The position numbers and the translations under genes are program-made. From Chthoniobacteraceae bacterium (GTDB lineage: Bacteria; Verrucomicrobiota; Verrucomicrobiia; Chthoniobacterales; Chthoniobacteraceae), in the NCBI GenBank assembly GCA_947449735.1, contig CANFTB010000001.1:1-64000 (forward strand): a DNA stretch of 64,000 bases. The letters are read 5' to 3'. Position 1 is the stretch's first letter. Each line of letters starts with the position of its first letter. The notes under the pieces are model-generated. The model was not told the DNA's origin, did not search any database, and was given only the letters and a program-made list of their open reading frames with translations. Positions 53,314 through 60,811 of this stretch are shown here, one piece after another.

Positions 53314-53961
53314 ATGCGTCCCCTCCTTCTCTCATTGCTTATCGCGCCGGCGGTTTTGTCCTCGGCATTACTGGCGGCTGACCCCGTGGTCTTGAAACTT
53401 TCGGATTTCATCGACTTCAACGGCGCCGATCCGGCGGCTGGTTGGAGTGCTGAGGAGGGCGGCATCATCCACCTGAACGGCAAGGGGGGGAGCCTCGTCA
53501 CGAAGCTGGAGTACAGCGACTTTGAACTGGAGTGGGATTGGAAGATCTCGCCGAAGGGGAATAACGGCATCAAATACTGGGTGACGAAGGTCGGTGGAAA
53601 GGAGTGGCTGGGAATCGAGTATCAGATGATCGACGACAACGGTCACCCTGACGGTATGCGCGGCGGTTCGCACAGTTCTGCGGCGTTTTACGACATCAAG
53701 GCGCCTGCCGAGGACAAGCCGCTCAAACCGGTGGGGGAATGGAACTCGAGTCGGGTCGTTTCCAAGGACGGCAAGCTCCAACACTGGTTGAACGGCAAGC
53801 TGGTCGGCGAGGCGGACACCAAGTCGGAAGACTGGAAGGCCCGGATCGCTGCGAGCAAGTTCAAGTCCAAGGAGGGTTTCGCTCCGGGCAAGGGGCGGGT
53901 CATGCTCACCGATCACAACGACGAAACCTGGTTCCGCAATATCCGGATCAAGGCCGACTAA
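53314..53961 (+). CDS. Exported DUF1080 (3-keto-disaccharide hydrolase) protein
   Basis: A 215-residue secreted protein with a signal peptide ([22 protein letters not shown]). The rest is the DUF1080 jelly-roll domain: [21 protein letters not shown] at the N-terminus, [46 protein letters not shown] and the closing WFRNIRIK. Several members are 3-keto-glycoside hydrolases; the family is hugely expanded in Planctomycetota and Verrucomicrobiota. It is divergent from the HDAC-like gene and followed 62 bases later by the pyruvyltransferase-like gene. Confidence 0.9.
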   Translation: MRPLLLSLLIAPAVLSSALLAADPVVLKLSDFIDFNGADPAAGWSAEEGGIIHLNGKGGSLVTKLEYSDFELEWDWKISPKGNNGIKYWVTKVGGKEWLGIEYQMIDDNGHPDGMRGGSHSSAAFYDIKAPAEDKPLKPVGEWNSSRVVSKDGKLQHWLNGKLVGEADTKSEDWKARIAASKFKSKEGFAPGKGRVMLTDHNDETWFRNIRIKAD

Positions 53962-54023
53962 ACGCGCCTCTTTCACGCCGCTGGACCGGGTCCCCTGCGG
54001 GCGTCCTCGTTTCCCCCCATCCC

Positions 54024-55298
54024 ATGACACTTCCGACCTCCCGAAGGGCTTTCCTTCAATCCGCGCTCCTAGCCGCGCTTTCGCCGGCGGCTTTTGGGGC
54101 GGAAAATCGTCCCCGCCGCGTTCTGCTCCGGTCCTCCTGGCAGACGGTGAACATCGGCGACATCGCCCACACACCCGGAGTGCTTGCGCTTTTGGAAAAG
54201 CATTTGCCCGGGGTTGAAATCCGCCTCTGGCCGAGCCGGGTGGACAACGGGGTGGAGGAAATGTTGCTCAAGCGGTTCCCGAATTTGACCGTGGTGGCGG
54301 GGGCTGACTCGCTCAAGGCGGCGTTTGCCGAATGCGACTTCCTGCTGCACGGGTCCGGGCCGTCTCTGGTGGCGCAAAAGGATGTGGCCCGCTGGAGCGC
54401 GGAAACTGGCAAGCCCTATGGCGTTTACGGGATCACTTTTTCCGTCCAGGATTCCACCGCAACCTCTCCCGCCCCGGACGCGGCCATTTCCAACACCATC
54501 GCCGTGCTCAATGGGGCGAAGTTCGCGTTTTTCCGGGACTCCGTGTCTCTAGCGCTCGCAAAGTCTCGGGGGCTGACGACTCCCGTGCAGGGCTTCGCCC
54601 CGGACGGTGCGTTCGGCACGGACCTCCGCGATGACGCTAGGGCGGACGCTTTTCTGAAGGCAAACGGACTGGAAACCGGCCGGTTTCTTTGCTGTATTCC
54701 GCGCCTGCGGTACACCCCCTACTGGATGATTCCTTCAAAAAAGGCGGCCCTGGACGAGCGCAAGCACGCCCGGAACGAGGCGATGAAGGAGCACGACCAC
54801 GCACCGCACCGGCAGGCAATCATTGAGGTGCTCCGGCAGACGGATTTGAAGGTCCTGATTTGTCCTGAGGATCAGACGCAGATGGCTGTGGGAAAGGAGT
54901 TGCTCTACGACCTGTTGCCGGCCGAGTTGAAGTCTCGCGCAGTCTGGCGCCCGGACTACTGGCTGACCGGCGAGGCGCTCTCTACCTACGTCCGCAGCGC
55001 TGGCTTGTTTGGAAACGAGATGCATTCCCCGATCATGTGCGTTGGGAACGGAATCCCGGCGATCGTGTGCCGGTGGTCCGAGCAGACGAGCAAGGGGATG
55101 ATGTGGAAAGATATCGGGCTCGGAGACTGGCTCTTTGACTTCGACCGCGAGGAGGATGTGGCGCGGTTGGTTCCGGCGGTTTTGGAACTTGCGAAGAATC
55201 CCGGGGCTGCGAGGGAGCGCGCGGAAAAGGCGCGGGGCTTTGTGCGGCAGCGACAGGCGGAGACGATGGCGGAGCTCGGAAAGGCCCTTAAGGCGTAG
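54024..55298 (+). CDS. Tat-exported polysaccharide pyruvyl transferase-like protein
   Basis: A 424-residue protein with a twin-arginine signal ([19 protein letters not shown] ... AFGAEN) and a domain resembling polysaccharide pyruvyl transferases (CsaB/WcaK): [17 protein letters not shown] at the N-terminus, [24 protein letters not shown], and a C-terminal [22 protein letters not shown] with the conserved H in NEMHSP. These enzymes usually act in the cytoplasm with phosphoenolpyruvate, so export of the folded enzyme is unexpected. It may work on periplasmic glycans or be a non-catalytic relative. The ATG follows TTTCCCCCCATCCC. Confidence 0.72.
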   Translation: MTLPTSRRAFLQSALLAALSPAAFGAENRPRRVLLRSSWQTVNIGDIAHTPGVLALLEKHLPGVEIRLWPSRVDNGVEEMLLKRFPNLTVVAGADSLKAAFAECDFLLHGSGPSLVAQKDVARWSAETGKPYGVYGITFSVQDSTATSPAPDAAISNTIAVLNGAKFAFFRDSVSLALAKSRGLTTPVQGFAPDGAFGTDLRDDARADAFLKANGLETGRFLCCIPRLRYTPYWMIPSKKAALDERKHARNEAMKEHDHAPHRQAIIEVLRQTDLKVLICPEDQTQMAVGKELLYDLLPAELKSRAVWRPDYWLTGEALSTYVRSAGLFGNEMHSPIMCVGNGIPAIVCRWSEQTSKGMMWKDIGLGDWLFDFDREEDVARLVPAVLELAKNPGAARERAEKARGFVRQRQAETMAELGKALKA

Positions 55299-55336
55299 AC
55301 TCCGCGCTCGCGGCGGCGGACGTTAAAATGCCGGCC

Positions 55337-56116
55337 TCAGAATGCCAGCAACTCCTTGGCGATCTCTGCTGCAATGAGAGGGAAGGTGCGGCTCTTTTTT
55401 TGGATGAGTTTTTCATCCACGTCCGCACGGTCGATAAACTCGATTTCGAGGAAGCACACTGGCACGTTTCGGAGCTGTGGGATCTTTTTGAGCTGGAAGA
55501 AAAAGTTGGACCCTTTGCCCCCGTGGAGATGGCCGTCGGTAATCGGGGCGCGTGCCGTCGCCCCACTCATGCAGGCAGACACTCCGCGCGCGGAAGCCTC
55601 CGCAAGGCGGCGGGCCAGTTCGTGGTCGCGCTCGTAGTTGTCGTTGTGATCCCTTGCGGCAACCATCCCCACCGAGCCGCGGGCGTCGTGCCGCTCCGAG
55701 GCGTTGAAATGAATGCTGACAATCAGGTTCGGCTTCTCTCCGTTTCCAAGGCACCGACGTGCGCGTTCTTGAAAATCAGGATTCTCGTCGCTCGAGCGGG
55801 TGAGCCGAATGTCGGCGCTGCCGCGGGCTGCCTTACTTTGGGTGCGCAATTCCGAGACGATGAGCTGCGAGAGCTCCATCGTCAGGTCCTTTTCCACCAG
55901 CCCGCTGGGAGTCCTGGCGTTGTTTGGCGACGACAGCGTACGCGCCTCCATTGTTCCCGAGGGCGCAGTTCCGCCGTGCCCGGGATCGATGCAAATGATT
56001 TTATCCGCGGCATCCGAAGGGGCTGCGAAGGCGAGCGCCGCGGCGCCTGCGATGGCAACCATCTGGAGATGGGTGCTCCGCCGGGCGTCTCTCAGGGAGC
56101 GAGCTATCTGGCGCAT
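55337..56116 (-). CDS. N-acetylmuramoyl-L-alanine amidase (Amidase_3)
   Basis: A 259-residue cell-wall hydrolase with an N-terminal hydrophobic export segment (about residues 18-35). The Amidase_3 zinc sites are IICIDPGHGG (His at ~47), the glutamate in VEKDLTMEL, the second histidine in LIVSIHFNASE, and the catalytic glutamate in CFLEIEFID near the C-terminus. It cleaves the bond between MurNAc and the stem peptide. It lies directly downstream of the small secreted protein gene, 11 bases after its stop, so the two may be co-transcribed. Confidence 0.9.
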   Translation of the reverse strand: MRQIARSLRDARRSTHLQMVAIAGAAALAFAAPSDAADKIICIDPGHGGTAPSGTMEARTLSSPNNARTPSGLVEKDLTMELSQLIVSELRTQSKAARGSADIRLTRSSDENPDFQERARRCLGNGEKPNLIVSIHFNASERHDARGSVGMVAARDHNDNYERDHELARRLAEASARGVSACMSGATARAPITDGHLHGGKGSNFFFQLKKIPQLRNVPVCFLEIEFIDRADVDEKLIQKKSRTFPLIAAEIAKELLAF

Positions 56117-56127
56117 CGGTTGGCTTA

Positions 56128-56511
56128 CTACAGGAGGGTCACCCGGATGTAGCGATAGCCGGCGTCGGACTGGATCACCTCGATCTGCACAAGGGGAGTT
56201 CCACGCACGATTGCGGCGGATACTGCGGCGGGGAGCTGCCTGCGTTTCACCAGATTTTCCAAGTCCTCGCGGTTGCGCACGGACGAGAAAAAATTGTCGG
56301 ACTCGTCCTCTTCATCAGGGCGATTGAACTTATGAAAGTTGGCGCGGTCCTGGCGGATGATGGAGGCGGCGTCCTTGAGGCGGAACCCGTCGCTGGCCGA
56401 ATGATCCCTTTCAGAGAGCCTGGCGACGTAGGAGCAGACCCGCGTGTCGGCCATCGCACTGAGGCCGAGAGAAAGGTTAATGAGGGCGATTTGAAGGAGT
56501 CGGGGGAACAT
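56128..56511 (-). CDS. Small secreted protein of unknown function
   Basis: A 127-residue protein with a signal peptide (MFPRLLQIALINLSLGLSAMA). The mature part is charged (RDHSASDGFRLKDAASIIRQDRAN and DEEDESDNFFSS) with a C-terminal beta-rich end. No family is recognised. The ATG has an AAGGA ribosome-binding site at good spacing, one of the few clear ones here. It is the first gene of a pair with the amidase, suggesting a role at the cell wall (inference from position). Confidence 0.65.
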   Translation of the reverse strand: MFPRLLQIALINLSLGLSAMADTRVCSYVARLSERDHSASDGFRLKDAASIIRQDRANFHKFNRPDEEDESDNFFSSVRNREDLENLVKRRQLPAAVSAAIVRGTPLVQIEVIQSDAGYRYIRVTLL

Positions 56512-56550
56512 GAAGTCCTTTTTTAATGTTCGTTAAATTTAATGCAATAT

Positions 56551-56579
56551 CTAATAACTTCATTAAGCTGAACCCGCAA
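56551..56579 (-). promoter_or_regulatory. Possible sigma-70 promoter of the small secreted protein / amidase pair
   Basis: On the minus strand TTGCGG and TATTAG are separated by 17 bases, in a strongly AT-rich patch (56512-56572) about 40 bases before the ATG at 56511. The -35 match is moderate. Confidence 0.4.
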
Positions 56580-56618
56580 TCCAGCCGGGCTGTCATCATC
56601 CAGAACCATTCGCTGCCT

Positions 56619-56644
56619 TGAAACGGTGGCAGCATTTGATCGTA
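56619..56644 (+). promoter_or_regulatory. Candidate ECF-type promoter of the sigma operon
   Basis: TGAAAC (56619-56624), 16 bases, then CGTA (56641-56644): the AAC-N16-CGT pattern typical of ECF sigma-factor promoters. It lies 56 bases upstream of the ECF sigma ATG at 56700, in the expected place for autoregulation. Confidence 0.6.
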
Positions 56645-56699
56645 ACCGGAGGGGCGGATCCGGTTAAATGGGGTGGGGCATCCGGGCCCCGGCCGCAAA

Positions 56700-57293
56700 A
56701 TGTCAGAGACGCCCCAGCATTATCTTGAAGCTTGGATTCTTCACCGTGATCCGCACGCGGGGGAGCGTTTGGTGGAGTCCTTGTACCCGCAGGTGGCGCG
56801 GATTGTGCAAAACCACCTCCCTAGAAACACGGCCGTTGAGGACCTCGCCCAGGAAGTTTTTGTGCAGTTTTTCCGGACCATCGACCGGATTGACCGCGGG
56901 CGTCCGCTGGAGAAATGGGTGTCGCGGCTGGCGCTGAATGTCTGCCTGAACGCGCTCCGCTCCAAGCGGCGGAGGCCGGAATGGCGTTTCTCGGACCTCG
57001 GGCCCGGGGAGCAGGCGCTTGTGGAGACTCTTTTGCAAGGGGACGATTCGGGGCGGGAGACGCACGAAAACGCCCACGCCCGGGAACTGCTCTCCAAGCT
57101 TTTGGAGCGCCTGGCGCCTCAGGACCGGATGCTGCTTTCGCTTTTATATCTGGAGGAAAAGACGCCCGCCGAGGTCGCCGATCTGACCGGATGGGATTCG
57201 ACCTTGATTAAGGTTCGGGCGTTTCGGGCGCGGGCGAAGTTGAAGAAGGCGTTTTCGCTTCTGTCGGAGGCGGAAAAAGTTCGAAAACTGTAA
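56700..57293 (+). CDS. ECF-type RNA polymerase sigma factor
   Basis: A 197-residue sigma-70 family protein with only regions 2 and 4. Region 2 contains LYPQVARIVQNHL, EDLAQEVFVQFFRTI and RPLEKWVSRLALNVCLNALRSKRR; region 4 contains RLAPQDRMLLSLLYLEEKTPAEVADLTGWD and VRAFRARAKLKKAF. The ATG at 56700 fits the start of region 2; nine more codons are open upstream. It heads an operon whose next gene encodes a small membrane protein, a usual place for an anti-sigma factor, and a matching ECF promoter lies just upstream. Confidence 0.92.
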   Translation: MSETPQHYLEAWILHRDPHAGERLVESLYPQVARIVQNHLPRNTAVEDLAQEVFVQFFRTIDRIDRGRPLEKWVSRLALNVCLNALRSKRRRPEWRFSDLGPGEQALVETLLQGDDSGRETHENAHARELLSKLLERLAPQDRMLLSLLYLEEKTPAEVADLTGWDSTLIKVRAFRARAKLKKAFSLLSEAEKVRKL

Positions 57294-57317
57294 CCCGAGG
57301 ACAACAGCGGTTTAAGT

Positions 57318-57626
57318 ATGGGTATGAAAACCCGTCCCGATCCTGTGCAGCGCCTGTTTGATTTGGCGCGCGCCTCAATCGCCGAAGACCAGGCTGCGGT
57401 CCCGCCTCCCGGCTTTGCTCCAAGGGTGCTCAGGCAGTTTTCGAGGCCGGTTGCTTCCGATTTGGAAGTCGGAATTTGGGAAAGGTTCGCCGTGCGGTTT
57501 CTTGCGGGAGCACTGGCGCTGGCCGCCGTGAGTGTGTGCGCTCCCTTGTTTAATGGGGAAAGGCCTGTGGCGCCGGAGGAGGACGTGGCGGTTGAGATGG
57601 TGCAGGTTGCTTTTTTGGAACGATGA
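57318..57626 (+). CDS. Small single-pass membrane protein, candidate anti-sigma factor
   Basis: A 102-residue protein with a cytoplasmic-looking N-terminal part (residues 1-55, MGMKTRPDPVQRLFDLARAS), one transmembrane segment (about 58-77, FLAGALALAAVSVCAPLF) and a short extracytoplasmic tail (PVAPEEDVAVEMVQVAFLER). It starts 24 bases after the sigma gene and overlaps the next gene by four bases. Position and topology suggest an anti-sigma factor, but no ZAS (HxxxCxxC) zinc motif or known anti-sigma domain is seen. Confidence 0.6.
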   Translation: MGMKTRPDPVQRLFDLARASIAEDQAAVPPPGFAPRVLRQFSRPVASDLEVGIWERFAVRFLAGALALAAVSVCAPLFNGERPVAPEEDVAVEMVQVAFLER

Positions 57627-58003
57627 AAAAGATCAAAGTCTCCCTCTGTTTGCTGGGGTTGTTTGTGTGCGGCGTCGCCTCGGGGATCGGCGTTTCCGGC
57701 ACCAGGTTTTTTGCAAAGGGGGGAATGCTTGGGATGGGCGACCTCCGCTGGCTGGAGCGTCGTTACGAGGAAGACTGCCGGCGGCTCAACCTGAACCCGC
57801 AGCAGCAGGATTCGCTGCGCTCGGAGTACGACGACATCGCGGCGGAGATGGGTGAGATCCGGGAGGAAACCATCCGGCGCGTGCGCGAGCTCTTCGTGCA
57901 AAAGGGGACGGAGTTCTGGCAGGTGCTGACTCCGGGACAGCGCGAGGAGTTTCAGAAGTTGAACGAAGAGCGCCGCGCGCGCTGGAAGGCAAACCCACAA
58001 TGA
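57623..58003 (+). CDS. Spy/CnrX-like periplasmic protein
   Basis: A 126-residue exported protein with an N-terminal signal or anchor (MKKIKVSLCLLGLFVCGVASG) and a helical mature part. LNLNPQQQDSLRSEYDD and LTPGQREEFQKLNEE are LTxxQ-type motifs of the Spy/CpxP/CnrX superfamily, whose members sense metals or unfolded proteins in the periplasm. It overlaps both neighbours by four bases (ATGA). In CnrYXH a protein of this type regulates an ECF sigma factor; the context here suggests a similar sensor (inference). Confidence 0.75.
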   Translation: MKKIKVSLCLLGLFVCGVASGIGVSGTRFFAKGGMLGMGDLRWLERRYEEDCRRLNLNPQQQDSLRSEYDDIAAEMGEIREETIRRVRELFVQKGTEFWQVLTPGQREEFQKLNEERRARWKANPQ

Positions 58004-60804
58004 AATCCTTCGCCTCCGCCGGGATTGCCTGCGCTTTTCTGAGCCTTTGGTCCCCGGGGGCTTCCTGCGTAAATTCCGCGGAGCCAAAACGCTCGCCCGA
58101 GGAGATCTTCGCCTACCTGGACTCCGATGCGGATGGAAAGCTGACTCCGGCGGAGTTCGAAGGACTGAGCGTCGCAGTGGCCCTGTTCAGGCAGTTTCCG
58201 GCACTCGCGGGAGCGCAATTCAAGCGCTTTGACACGGACAAAAACGGCACGCTCTCGCTGGAAGAGTTCCGCGGGTTTATCGCCCGGAAGCCTGCTGCCG
58301 CGGAGCGCAAGGAGGGGATATCCAAGGGAGAGTCTCCCGTTGGGGGAAGGGCATCGGAGTTGGCGCCGGTCCCGCCGACCTCGCCGGAGGGGATCGCGTT
58401 TTTTGAAAAGCACATCCGCCCGGTGCTGGTTGAGAGTTGCTACGAATGTCATTCGGCGTCGGCGGAAAGCCTGAAGGGGGGACTACGGCTCGATTCGCGC
58501 GAGGGCGTGCTGGCGGGGGGCGACGGCGGTCCGGTTGTCGTTCCGGGTGACGTTTCCAAAAGCGCGCTCGTAGAGGCCATCCGTTATAAAAACAAGGACA
58601 CTCAAATGCCTCCGCTCAAGCACGGCGGCAAACTACCGGACGGCGTGATTTTGAATTTTGAGAAGTGGATCGCCATGGGCGCGCCTGATCCCCGCGAAGG
58701 AGTCTCGGTTCTGGGGGGAGTTCTGGGGGGAGTTCCGGGGGGGAAGACGCCCAACCTCGAGAAGGGGCGCCAGCATTGGGCGTTTCAACCGGTGCGCAAA
58801 TGCGCTCCTCCGCAGGTGTCTGCGGAGGGATGGCCCTACGCGGATTCCGACCGGTTTTTACTCGCGGCCATGGAGGCCCGGGGAATCGCCCCGGTCGGCG
58901 ACGCGGAACGTTCCGCCCTGCTCCGGCGCGTCTATTTTGACCTCACGGGATTGCCGCCCTCGTTCGAGGCGGTCGAGGCGTTTTCCGGGGATGCAACACC
59001 CGGCGCGTTTGCAAAGGTCGTCGACGGACTGCTCGCGTCTCCAGCCTTCGGCGAGCGGTGGGGGAGGTTCTGGCTGGACGTGGCGCGTTATGCGGATTCG
59101 AGCGGGCGCGGAAGCAATGTCCTCTATCCGCACGCGTGGCGCTACCGCGACTACGTGATCGCCGCGTTTAACGCCGACAAACCCTACGACCAGTTTCTCA
59201 AGGAACAAATCGCCGGAGATCTGCTGCCTTGGAAGAACGATTTGCAGCGCGCCGAGCAGACCGTCGCAACCGGTTTTCTGGCGGTTGGCCCCAAGCAACT
59301 GAACGAACCGGACAACCTGCAGTTCCAACTGGACCTCGTCGACGAGCAAGTCGACACGCTGATGCAGGCTTCCATGGGAATGACCGTGGGCTGCGCACGC
59401 TGCCACGACCACAAGTTTGACCCGATTTCGCAGAAGGATTACTACGCGCTGGCCGGTATTTTTCGCAGTTCGGAAACCCTGTACGGAACCGTCGGGCTGA
59501 TCACCAACCAGCATCCCGCGGGTCTGCTGCCTCTGCCGGCTTCGACTCCCGTGGTGGAGCGTCCTTTTGTTGGCGTGGACCGCGTGAAAAAGGAGATCGC
59601 GCGTCTGGAGTCCGAGTTGAAGTCGCTGGTGGGTGGGGCTGCGGGGCCGTTTGCCCTGCCCGCGGATCCGGAAAAGGCGCGCAAGTCTTTTGGCGTCCGT
59701 TCGCAACTGGCGGTGGCGCGGAACCAGCTGAAAGAGATGTCGCCGGACGGAAAGATGCTGCCCTTTGCGATGGGGGTCAGGGACAAGGCGGAGCCCTCGG
59801 ATATGCCTCTTTATCTGCGGGGCGATCCTGCAAAGCCGTCGGCCTTGGTGGCGCGGGGCTTTTTGGAGGTGGCGGGTTCCGGCCGACAAATTGCGGGGAA
59901 GGGGAGCGGCCGTCTGGAACTGGCCGGGTGGATCGCTTCGCCGGAGAATCCCCTGACGGCGCGGGTGATGGTGAACCGCGTGTGGCATCATCTGTTTGGA
60001 AGGGGTCTGGTTCCGAGCGTCGACAATTTTGGATCCACGGGGGAGGCGCCTTCGCATCCGGAGTTGCTGGATTTTCTCGCGGCGCGGTTTGTGGAGAACG
60101 GATGGAGCGTCAAGTCGCTGGTCCGGGAGCTGGTTATTTCGCACGCCTACCAGTTGGGCTCCACGTTCGATGCCAAGTCTCACAGCAAGGATCCCGAAAA
60201 CGCACTGGTCTGGCGGATGGCCCCGCGCCGTCTGGATGCCGAGGCTGCTAGGGATGCAATGCTCGCGGTTTCGGGGCGTTTGCAAATGCGTCCGCCGCTT
60301 GGCTCTGTGCCGGCCAAGATCGGGGATCGTTTTGCCGGTTTCGCCGCCGCGCGTGCCTCCGAGGAGGCGGCGTCTGGAATGCGTTCGGTGTACCTGACGG
60401 TGCTGCGGGACCAGACGAACGACGTGCTGGCGCTGTTTGATTTTGCCAATCCAAACGCGGTCACCGGCAGCCGCGAGGAAACCACGACCCCGGCACAGGC
60501 GCTGTTTTTGATGAACAGCTCTGTTGTGGAGTCCATGGCTGGAGTATGGGCGAAGCGTCTGAGCGAGGCGGAGGCGGACCCCGCGGCCCGGATCCGTCTT
60601 GCCTACCGGCAGGCGTTCGGGCGCGATCCAACCCTCGGCGAGCTGGCGGCGACGGAGTCTTTTTTCAAGCAGGCCGCCGGTGCCCCCGCCGATGCGCGGA
60701 CGCAGGCTGCGCCGGTCGCTACCGGTGCGCCGGTCGGGGAGTGGGCGCTGGCCGCGTTCTGCCAGGCCCTTTTCGCGAGCGCCGAGTTTCGGATCCTCAA
60801 CTGA
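58000..60804 (+). CDS. EF-hand, cytochrome-type DUF1549/DUF1553 protein
   Basis: A 934-residue exported protein with a signal (possibly lipoprotein, GASC23). Two EF-hand loops follow (D41-E52, DSDADGKLTPAE; D78-E89, DTDKNGTLSLEE). A planctomycete-type cytochrome C domain has the haem motif CYECH at 147-151. DUF1549 (about 285-490; RFWLDVARYADSSG, VGCARCHDHKFDP with a further CxxCH) and DUF1553 (about 640-900; NPLTARVMVNRVWHHLFGRG, ALFLMNSS) complete the usual PSD1 architecture. The role is unknown but presumed redox-linked and extracellular. It overlaps the Spy-like gene by four bases and is followed by DUF1501. Confidence 0.9.
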   Translation: MKSFASAGIACAFLSLWSPGASCVNSAEPKRSPEEIFAYLDSDADGKLTPAEFEGLSVAVALFRQFPALAGAQFKRFDTDKNGTLSLEEFRGFIARKPAAAERKEGISKGESPVGGRASELAPVPPTSPEGIAFFEKHIRPVLVESCYECHSASAESLKGGLRLDSREGVLAGGDGGPVVVPGDVSKSALVEAIRYKNKDTQMPPLKHGGKLPDGVILNFEKWIAMGAPDPREGVSVLGGVLGGVPGGKTPNLEKGRQHWAFQPVRKCAPPQVSAEGWPYADSDRFLLAAMEARGIAPVGDAERSALLRRVYFDLTGLPPSFEAVEAFSGDATPGAFAKVVDGLLASPAFGERWGRFWLDVARYADSSGRGSNVLYPHAWRYRDYVIAAFNADKPYDQFLKEQIAGDLLPWKNDLQRAEQTVATGFLAVGPKQLNEPDNLQFQLDLVDEQVDTLMQASMGMTVGCARCHDHKFDPISQKDYYALAGIFRSSETLYGTVGLITNQHPAGLLPLPASTPVVERPFVGVDRVKKEIARLESELKSLVGGAAGPFALPADPEKARKSFGVRSQLAVARNQLKEMSPDGKMLPFAMGVRDKAEPSDMPLYLRGDPAKPSALVARGFLEVAGSGRQIAGKGSGRLELAGWIASPENPLTARVMVNRVWHHLFGRGLVPSVDNFGSTGEAPSHPELLDFLAARFVENGWSVKSLVRELVISHAYQLGSTFDAKSHSKDPENALVWRMAPRRLDAEAARDAMLAVSGRLQMRPPLGSVPAKIGDRFAGFAAARASEEAASGMRSVYLTVLRDQTNDVLALFDFANPNAVTGSREETTTPAQALFLMNSSVVESMAGVWAKRLSEAEADPAARIRLAYRQAFGRDPTLGELAATESFFKQAAGAPADARTQAAPVATGAPVGEWALAAFCQALFASAEFRILN
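58709..58743 (+). repeat. In-gene 12-bp tandem repeat
   Basis: GTTCTGGGGGGA repeats almost three times, encoding VLGG-VLGG-VPGG between the cytochrome domain and DUF1549. Unit length is a multiple of three, so copy-number change would keep the frame. Confidence 0.7.
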
Positions 60805-60811
60805 ATCGACA

